Below, one piece after another: positions 15,063-19,756 of a stretch of 19,756 bases of DNA (position 1 is the first letter of the stretch; every line of letters begins with the position of its first letter). The position numbers and the translations under genes are program-made. The stretch comes from an uncultured Rubrobacteraceae bacterium. GTDB taxonomy: Bacteria; Actinomycetota; Rubrobacteria; Rubrobacterales; Rubrobacteraceae. Location: contig CADCVI010000244.1 in assembly GCA_902806105.1 (NCBI GenBank), positions 1 to 19,756 of the forward strand. Reading direction: 5' to 3'. The notes beneath the pieces are model-generated. The model made no database searches. It was given only the letters and a program-made list of their open reading frames with translations, and was not told the origin of the DNA.

Positions 15063-15629
15063 CTAGTCTTCCGCGACGGCGACGTAGTACCCCTCGTCGT
15101 TCGGGGCCCCGTATGCGTAGCCTATGAACCTAGCCCCGATCGAGGTGTTGAAGATGAGGGCGGCCCCGGTGTAGGAGAACGTGTCCTCCGTATCCGTAAA
15201 CTCGACGGAGACGGCGTCGAGGTCCCTGTGCCGGGCCTTGAGGTCGCGCGCGATGAGGGTGTAATCATCCTTCTCCTGGACCTGGGTATCCACGAGTAGC
15301 CTGATGGCGCTGGCGCAGTCCTGCTTCACGCGCTCCTCGTCCAGCACCTCGTAGGGCGGCACCGGATCTTCCAACGGCGTGAAGTCGCCTATGCGCCGTC
15401 TCTCGCCGTCCGGCGGGCAGCTCTCCTCCGCCGTGGTAGGCGGCATCGGTGTCGTCGTGCTCCCCGTCGCGGCGTCTCCTACCGATGGGGCGAGGTTCGA
15501 GGAGGAGGTCTCCGGCGGGGCATCGGGGGCGAGCCCCGGTTCGTCGCCGGAGCACCCCGCGAGAAGGATGGCGGCCACGAGCACGAACACGAGGGGTCCG
15601 GCGCTGCTGAAAACTATGCTTCTACTCAC
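15063..15629 (-). CDS. Putative lipoprotein of unknown function
   Basis: A protein of 188 residues with a type II signal peptide: a short N-terminus with Arg3, a hydrophobic core (LVFVLVAAILLAG) and the lipobox LLAGC with Cys26. A low-complexity Ser/Thr/Pro/Gly linker of about 50 residues follows, then a folded part with YEVLDEERVKQDCASAI and a final aromatic-rich segment (IGYAYGAPNDEGYYVAVAED). The product is probably anchored on the outer face of the cell membrane. I do not recognise the domain. The start is taken as GTG at 15629; another GTG at 15647 would add six residues. The open frame extends much further upstream, but only as antisense to trxB. Its stop lies 3 bases from that of the convergent oxidoreductase gene, with no terminator between them. 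Confidence 0.75.
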   Translation of the reverse strand: MSRSIVFSSAGPLVFVLVAAILLAGCSGDEPGLAPDAPPETSSSNLAPSVGDAATGSTTTPMPPTTAEESCPPDGERRRIGDFTPLEDPVPPYEVLDEERVKQDCASAIRLLVDTQVQEKDDYTLIARDLKARHRDLDAVSVEFTDTEDTFSYTGAALIFNTSIGARFIGYAYGAPNDEGYYVAVAED

Positions 15630-15695
15630 TTCCCCGGAGGTTAGCACGGTATCGTAGGCGGGGGTGAACGCTCCGTCTACCCGGCGAACCGAATG

Positions 15696-15737
15696 TAATA
15701 AAATAAGTTCGTAGCCCATTTCATAACCCAAGGAGGG
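15696..15737 (+). promoter_or_regulatory. Candidate promoter and ribosome site of trxB
   Basis: An AT-rich patch, TAATAAAATAA at 15696-15706, contains TAAAAT (15699-15704), five of six to the -10 consensus. No good -35 is visible at standard spacing. AAGGAGGG at 15730-15737 precedes the TTG at 15745 and decides that start. The same 115-base gap must also hold the promoter of the divergent lipoprotein gene. Confidence 0.4.
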
Positions 15738-15744
15738 TCTCGCT

Positions 15745-16749
15745 TTGGCGAACAAGACATACGACGTCGTGATCATAGGTTCCGGGCCGGCCGGATACAC
15801 CTCTGCGCTGTACTCGGCGAGGGCGAACCTGCACACGGCGGTCTTCCAGGGCTTCGAGTCCGGCGGGCAGCTCATGCTGACCTCCGACGTCGAGAACTTC
15901 CCGGGGTACAGGGACGGCGTCGAGGGGCCCGACATGATGGACGATCTGGAGGCCCAGGCGGCCCGCTTCGGGGCCGAGATGCTCCCGGACAACGTCGAGA
16001 AGGTGGACTTCTCCGAGCGGCCCTTCAAGCTGTGGGCCGAGGGCGAGGACGAGCCGGTCCTGGCGAAGGCCGTGGTCATCGCCACGGGCGCCAAGGCCAA
16101 GTGGCTCGGGCTGGAGAAGGAGCAGCACCTCATGGGCAAGGGCGTGAGCGGCTGCGCGACGTGCGACGGGTTCTTCTTCCGCGAGAAGAAGGTAGCGGTC
16201 GTCGGCGGCGGCGACACGGCGATGGAGGAGGCGCTCTTCCTGACGAAGTTCGCCTCGGAGGTCTTCCTGATCCACCGGCGCGACGAGTTCCGGGCGTCGA
16301 AGATCATGGTGGAGCGCGCCCGCAACCACCCGAAGATGACGTTCGTGTTGGACTCGGCGGTCGAGGACATCCTCGGGGAGAACTCCGTCGAGGGCGTGAG
16401 GGTCAAGAACCTCAAGACCGGCGAGGTGTCGGAGATCGCGGTCGAGGGCTTCTTCACGGCGATCGGGCACGAGCCCGCGACGGGGATCTTCAAGGGCCAG
16501 GTCGAGATGGACGACGCGGGTTACGTGCTTCAGAAGGAGTACACGATGACGAGCGTGCCGGGCGTCTTCGCCGCGGGGGACGTCTCGGACATACGCTACC
16601 GCCAGGCGATCACGGCGGCGGGCGACGGCTGCCGCTCGGCGATCGACGCGGAGAGGTGGCTGGAGGATCAGGGCGAGGCCGAGAACGCCATCGACCCGGG
16701 CTCCTGGAGCGCCGAGAAGGACGAGAAGGCGGGCATCTGGGCCGGCTAG
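15745..16749 (+). CDS. trxB: Thioredoxin reductase (NADPH)
   Basis: A cytosolic FAD enzyme that reduces thioredoxin with NADPH. The 334 residues show the FAD-binding GSGPAGYTSALY at 12-23, ESGGQLMLT at 38-46, the redox-active CATC at 137-140, the NADPH-binding GGGDTAMEEA at 154-163 with the phosphate-binding HRRDEFRASK at 177-186, and the late FAD motif AGDVSDIRYRQAITAAGDG. The C-terminus extends about 20 residues beyond most bacterial TrxB, with an acidic tail. Start TTG follows AAGGAGGG at 7 bases. No thioredoxin gene is adjacent. A perfect hairpin with T-run ends the gene, so it is probably transcribed alone. Confidence 0.95.
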   Translation: MANKTYDVVIIGSGPAGYTSALYSARANLHTAVFQGFESGGQLMLTSDVENFPGYRDGVEGPDMMDDLEAQAARFGAEMLPDNVEKVDFSERPFKLWAEGEDEPVLAKAVVIATGAKAKWLGLEKEQHLMGKGVSGCATCDGFFFREKKVAVVGGGDTAMEEALFLTKFASEVFLIHRRDEFRASKIMVERARNHPKMTFVLDSAVEDILGENSVEGVRVKNLKTGEVSEIAVEGFFTAIGHEPATGIFKGQVEMDDAGYVLQKEYTMTSVPGVFAAGDVSDIRYRQAITAAGDGCRSAIDAERWLEDQGEAENAIDPGSWSAEKDEKAGIWAG

Positions 16750-16781
16750 AGTACGGGCTCCCCATGTTGGGGTGAACGTGG

Positions 16782-16809
16782 CGCCCCCGCTCTCGTAGCG
16801 GGGGCGTTT
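16782..16809 (+). terminator. Rho-independent terminator of trxB
   Basis: CGCCCCCGCT (16782-16791) pairs perfectly with AGCGGGGGCG (16797-16806) around the loop CTCGT, followed by TTT at 16807-16809. It lies 33 bases after the trxB stop. A smaller hairpin, CCCCA-tgt-TGGGG, at 16760-16772 precedes it. Confidence 0.85.
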
Positions 16810-16835
16810 CCGTTGCGCGGGGCCCCGACGGCTGC

Positions 16836-16844
16836 TGTTATAGT
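16836..16844 (+). promoter_or_regulatory. Extended -10 promoter of the response regulator gene
   Basis: TG at 16836-16837, one base, then TATAGT at 16839-16844 form an extended -10 element, which does not need a strong -35. TTGCGC at 16813 is a possible -35 but 20 bases away. The promoter lies after the trxB terminator and about 30 bases before the TTG start, so the gene has its own short leader. Confidence 0.55.
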
Positions 16845-16874
16845 GACGCACACGAGCCCTGAAGGAGAAGAAGG

Positions 16875-17318
16875 TTGGCGGAGTCCAGGGAGATCCTGCT
16901 TGTCGAGGACGACGAGGATCAGGTGATGCTCGCGATGCGTGCCATGCGCAAGCACGGCATCGTGGACGAGGTCGACAAGGTCGTGATCGCCAGCGACGGC
17001 GAGGAGGCGCTAGACTACCTCTTCGGCCGCGGCCAGTACGACGGCCGCGACACGAGCGTGACGCCGGAGTTCGTCCTGCTCGACGTGGACCTGCCCAGCA
17101 CCACGGGCCTGAAGGTGCTCGAAAAGCTCCGCGCGGACGAGCGGACGGAGCTTCTGCCGATCATCCTGTTCTCGGCCTCCAACAGGCGCGGAGACGTGGT
17201 CGAGGGTTACAAGCTCGGCGCGAACTCCTACGTTACGAAGCCCACCAACTTCGATGAGTTCTCCCAGGCGATGAGCCACCTCGGCTGGTACTGGCTGAAC
17301 TGGAACGAGTCACCCTAG
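16875..17318 (+). CDS. Single-domain response regulator, Rcp1-like
   Basis: A 147-residue CheY-like receiver domain with no output domain. Seen: acidic pair Asp12-Asp13 (VEDDED), phospho-acceptor Asp70 (LLDVDLPSTTG), the switch Ser100 (LFSAS) and Lys122 (TKP). The insert EALDYLFGRGQYDGRD and the end GWYWLNWNE are characteristic of the Rcp1-type regulators that pair with bacteriophytochromes and related histidine kinases. No kinase gene is in the window, so it is an orphan here. Start TTG follows GAAGGAGAAGAAGG and is set by the conserved REILLVEDDE. It probably signals by phosphorylation-dependent protein contacts rather than by binding DNA. Confidence 0.9.
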   Translation: MAESREILLVEDDEDQVMLAMRAMRKHGIVDEVDKVVIASDGEEALDYLFGRGQYDGRDTSVTPEFVLLDVDLPSTTGLKVLEKLRADERTELLPIILFSASNRRGDVVEGYKLGANSYVTKPTNFDEFSQAMSHLGWYWLNWNESP

Positions 17319-17322
17319 GGAC

Positions 17323-17350
17323 GGCGGGGTCCGCGTCTGCGAACCCCGCC
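17323..17350. terminator. Bidirectional hairpin between convergent genes
   Basis: GGCGGGGT (17323-17330) pairs with ACCCCGCC (17343-17350). After a single C·A mismatch the stem continues for three more pairs (17332-17334 with 17339-17341) and is closed by a GTCT loop. It lies between the response regulator stop (17318) and the exporter stop (17359). Confidence 0.7.
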
Positions 17351-17358
17351 CGCTGGCC

Positions 17359-17679
17359 TCACGCGGGGGAGGAGAATCGGAGGCCGGCCACGCCGACGAT
17401 GATGAGGGTGATGGAGATCAGGCGTATGAGGTCGCTGGATTCTTTCAGGAACAGGATGCCGAGCGCGACCGTGCCGGCAGCCCCGATGCCGGTCCAGACG
17501 GCGTAGGCCGTGCCGACGGGGAGGCTCTTCATCGCGATCGAGAGCAGGTAGAAGCTGATGCCTCCGGCGACGGCCATGCCGACCGTAGGCCAGAGCCGGG
17601 AGAAGCCCTCGGAGTACTTGAGGCCGAGGGCGAAGCCGATCTCGAAGAAGCCGGCGATTATCAGGTAGACCCAGGCCAC
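17359..17679 (-). CDS. sugE: Small multidrug resistance exporter, Gdx/SugE type (guanidinium exporter)
   Basis: A 106-residue protein with four membrane helices, working as an antiparallel dimer and exchanging protons for a cation. Key positions: Glu13 (the coupling carboxylate), LKYSEGFSRLWP at 20-31, which is the Gdx-type loop, Ser42, Tyr59, Trp62 and GTAYAVWTGIGAAGTV at 56-71. These features place it in the guanidinium-exporting Gdx branch rather than the EmrE branch. One departure is Phe16, where Gdx proteins normally have Trp. The start is GTG, 3 bases after the polX stop, so it forms an operon with polX. I see no guanidine riboswitch in front, which fits transcription from the polX promoter. 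Confidence 0.88.
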   Translation of the reverse strand: MAWVYLIIAGFFEIGFALGLKYSEGFSRLWPTVGMAVAGGISFYLLSIAMKSLPVGTAYAVWTGIGAAGTVALGILFLKESSDLIRLISITLIIVGVAGLRFSSPA

Positions 17680-17682
17680 GGT

Positions 17683-19389
17683 TTACTTCCCTGATTTCAG
17701 GTATGCCTCGAACTCGGCGAGGGGGAGGGTGTTGACGACGCTGCCCTTCTCGACCCAGGCGCGCCTCGCCTGGGAGACGCCGAACCTAGCGAAGCTCAGG
17801 GCGCCCTCGTCGTGGGCGTCGGTGTCTATCGTTATGCGCACACCCGCGCCCACCGCCTCGCGGACGTAGGGGACGGAGAGGTCGAGGCGGTCGACGTAGG
17901 AGTTGAGCTCCAGGGCCGTGTTCGTCGCGGCTGCCTCCTTGATGAGGCGTGAGACGTCGACCTCGTAGGGCTCTCGGCGGTTGAGGACGCGTCCGGTCGG
18001 GTGCGCGATCGTCCGCACGTACGGGTTGTTGATGGCCCGGACCATTCGCTCCGTCATCGCCTTCTCGCCTATGCCGAAGGACGTGTGGACGGCCGCGACC
18101 ACGAAGTCCAGTTCGGCCAGCAGCGCGTCCTCGTAGTCGAGCGTGCCGTCCTTCAGGATGTCGACCTCGGAGCCGTTGAGGAGGCGGATCTCGCCGTACT
18201 TCTCGTCGGCCTCGCGCACGGCCTTTATCTTCGTTTTCAGGCGCGCGGGGGAGAGGCCGTTCGCGACCTTGAGGCTCTGGGAGTGGTCGCAGAAGACGAG
18301 GTACTCGTAGCCGAGGGCTATCGCCGCCTCTGCCATGCTTTCTATCGTGCCGCGGCCGTCGGAGAAGTTCGTGTGGACGTGCAGGTCGCCCCGGATGTCG
18401 CCGACCTCGATCAGATCCGGCAGCTCCCCCTTCTCTGCGGCGGCGAGCTCGCCCGCGTCCTCCCGGAGCTCCGGCGGGATGTACCGGAGGCCCAGGCGCG
18501 AGTAGAGTTCCTCCTCCGACGCCACCGGCTCGTACTCGCCGGTTCCGGCCCTCGCGAGACCGTACTCGGAGATGTTCAGGCCCCTCTTGACCGCCCGCTC
18601 CCTGAGAACGATGTTGTGGGCCTGGCTGCCGGTGAAGTGGTGCAGGAGCGCCCCGTATGCCTCGGGCTCCACGATCCTCAGGTCCACCTCGACCCCGCGC
18701 GTCTTTATGTAGACCTTCGTCGAACCGTGCGCGAGCACCTCCTCGACGAACGGGGCCCCCGCGAACGCGTCCGCGAGCTCCTTCATCTCCCGGGACGCGG
18801 CGACGATGTCCAGGTCCCCTATGGTTTCTTTGAACCGCCTGAGGGAGCCCGCAACCTCCGCCTTCTCGCAGGAGGGCTGGGAGCGGACGAACTCCAGGAT
18901 CTCGCCGGCTAGGTTCGTCGCGTCGTTGAGGAGCATCCTCCTCTCCGTCGCGCTGTAGGCACGGGCGGACTTCAATATCCGTTCCTCGCTCTTCTTGCCG
19001 AAGCCCTTGAGGGCCGCTAGCTTGCCCTCCTCCAGAGCGCCTATCTCCTCGACGCTCGTCGCACCGATCTCGCGCCACAGGCGGCCGGCCGTGCGCGGGC
19101 CGACCCCGGGGAGGCGGGTGACCTCGACGAGGCCCGCTGGCACCTCTTCGAGAAGCTCCGTAAGAATCTGCGGCTCGCGGTCCTCGGCCAGGTCCCTTAT
19201 GACCTCGGCGGTCGTGGCGCCTACGTGGGCGAGGGTAGTGAGGTCTTGCATCTCGCGGACCGGACTGCCCTGTGCCACGACGGATTCGGCGGCGCGCTTG
19301 TAGCCCAGGATGCGGTAGTAGGTCTCGTCCTTGATCTCCATGAGCGTCGCGATTCTTTCGAGCTCCCGGGCTATCTCCCCGTTCTGCAA
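17683..19389 (-). CDS. polX: DNA polymerase/3'-5' exonuclease PolX (pol X + PHP domains)
   Basis: A 568-residue repair polymerase. N-terminal 8-kDa-like domain with helix-hairpin-helix motifs (LPGVGPRTAGRL at 93-104; LKGFGKKS at 127-134). Palm with GSLRR at 181-185 and catalytic Asp192, Asp194 (GDLDIV) and Asp236 (VEVDLRIV). C-terminal PHP nuclease with His337, His339 (GDLHVHT), Asp344, His369 (CDHS), Glu408 (GSEVD), His435, His463 (IAHPTGR), Asp524 and His526 (DTDAHD). All metal ligands are present, so both gap-filling synthesis and 3'-5' exonuclease are expected. The frame is open upstream to 19452. However, the TTG at 19389 stands 6 bases after GAGGAGG and gives the usual family length, so I choose it. 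It is followed at once by the small exporter gene. Confidence 0.93.
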   Translation of the reverse strand: MQNGEIARELERIATLMEIKDETYYRILGYKRAAESVVAQGSPVREMQDLTTLAHVGATTAEVIRDLAEDREPQILTELLEEVPAGLVEVTRLPGVGPRTAGRLWREIGATSVEEIGALEEGKLAALKGFGKKSEERILKSARAYSATERRMLLNDATNLAGEILEFVRSQPSCEKAEVAGSLRRFKETIGDLDIVAASREMKELADAFAGAPFVEEVLAHGSTKVYIKTRGVEVDLRIVEPEAYGALLHHFTGSQAHNIVLRERAVKRGLNISEYGLARAGTGEYEPVASEEELYSRLGLRYIPPELREDAGELAAAEKGELPDLIEVGDIRGDLHVHTNFSDGRGTIESMAEAAIALGYEYLVFCDHSQSLKVANGLSPARLKTKIKAVREADEKYGEIRLLNGSEVDILKDGTLDYEDALLAELDFVVAAVHTSFGIGEKAMTERMVRAINNPYVRTIAHPTGRVLNRREPYEVDVSRLIKEAAATNTALELNSYVDRLDLSVPYVREAVGAGVRITIDTDAHDEGALSFARFGVSQARRAWVEKGSVVNTLPLAEFEAYLKSGK

Positions 19390-19420
19390 AGGGCACCTCC
19401 TCGTGGTTACGGCCGCCCTG

Positions 19421-19426
19421 AGTATA
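19421..19426 (-). promoter_or_regulatory. Candidate -10 box of polX
   Basis: TATACT on the minus strand (complement of 19421-19426) matches the -10 consensus in five of six positions and lies about 30 bases before the polX start. The base order 17-18 bases upstream (GCGAGG) is not a good -35. Transcription from here would give a leader of about 25 bases ending in the GAGGAGG ribosome site. Confidence 0.4.
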
Positions 19427-19756
19427 CGTGCCGAGCGTGCAAACCTCGCCACAATGCCCGTGGCCCACGGCAGGGCCTACGCCAGCGTGAGGACGCTGAC
19501 CCGAGACGGATCACCCTCGATCGTGCGACGGCGAGACGCGCCACGGGGCCCGCCTCGATCCCTTTCGGAGCGACCGTCCGAGCCCGGATGCGGGGTCTTG
19601 CAGCGGGAGCGAGGGTGGCGCTTATTCGGATCGTCCTCGAGGGTTGAACTGGGTCGTTCGTCGAAGCGTCTTCTGAAATCGGTGATGGGCGGCGTTCCTG
19701 GTCTCGATATGGAGCGTGGGGTTTGTGGGCAGGATCGCCGCGCGCTTGGCCTCTCC
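19427..19756. other. Right-end region without a supported gene
   Basis: About 330 bases in which I can identify no complete gene. A perfect hairpin, CAGCGT-gagg-ACGCTG, lies at 19483-19498. Near the edge, a GTG at 19725, preceded by GGAG at 19711-19714, opens a plus-strand frame (MGRIAARLAS...) that runs out of the window. It may be the start of a gene, but ten codons are too few to judge. Confidence 0.3.

Noticed and set aside
15630..16493. Extension of the lipoprotein frame to 476 codons
   Set aside because: The extra part is antisense to trxB and would place the signal peptide in the middle of the protein.
19610..19626. 14-base identity between the right end and the first bases of the window (GCGAGGGTGGCGCT)
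   Set aside because: One such repeat is expected by chance in about 20 kb of GC-rich DNA. Flanks do not match, so it is not evidence of an attachment site or duplication.

Overview
The window looks like chromosomal DNA of a high-GC actinobacterium, most probably Rubrobacter or a close relative (inference). The reasons are the high GC content, frequent GTG and TTG starts behind strong GGAGG ribosome sites, two F420-type luciferase-like oxidoreductases, and unusual use of the AU-rich isoleucine codon ATA in GC-rich genes. I see no rRNA, tRNA, CRISPR array, insertion sequence or phage gene. Genes are mostly intact and close to family length.

Left part (1-4489): the tail of an Eis-like acetyltransferase, then an FGD-like F420 oxidoreductase (315-1319) that converges on an acetamidase/formamidase (1381-2319, minus) across a long inverted-repeat terminator. 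A gene-poor stretch of about 680 bases follows, probably holding the divergent promoters of the amidase and of an APC-family permease (3002-4489).

Centre (4638-15059): a pyrimidine/hydantoin degradation locus in two modules. The first is cytosine deaminase (codA) translationally coupled to an NCS1 cytosine-type permease. The second is a compact six-gene operon: dihydropyrimidinase, class III aminotransferase, M20 carbamoyl-amidohydrolase, an Mhp1-like NCS1 permease, a LysE-type exporter and an MER-like LLM oxidoreductase. Together they account for uptake of cytosine, deamination to uracil, opening of dihydrouracil to N-carbamoyl-beta-alanine, release of beta-alanine, and transamination. The uracil-reducing step (PreT/PreA or PydA) is absent from the window. 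The LLM oxidoreductase at the end of the operon is a testable candidate for it. The promoter region of the second module carries an operator-like arrangement of direct repeats around a palindrome, and two competing hairpins.

Right part (15060-19756): a lipoprotein gene (minus) converges on the operon end and diverges from thioredoxin reductase trxB. Then come a clear terminator, an orphan Rcp1-like response regulator, a convergent terminator, and a minus-strand operon of DNA polymerase X (PHP type) followed by a Gdx/SugE-type small multidrug resistance exporter. The last ~370 bases hold only the polX promoter region and possibly the first codons of a gene cut by the window edge.
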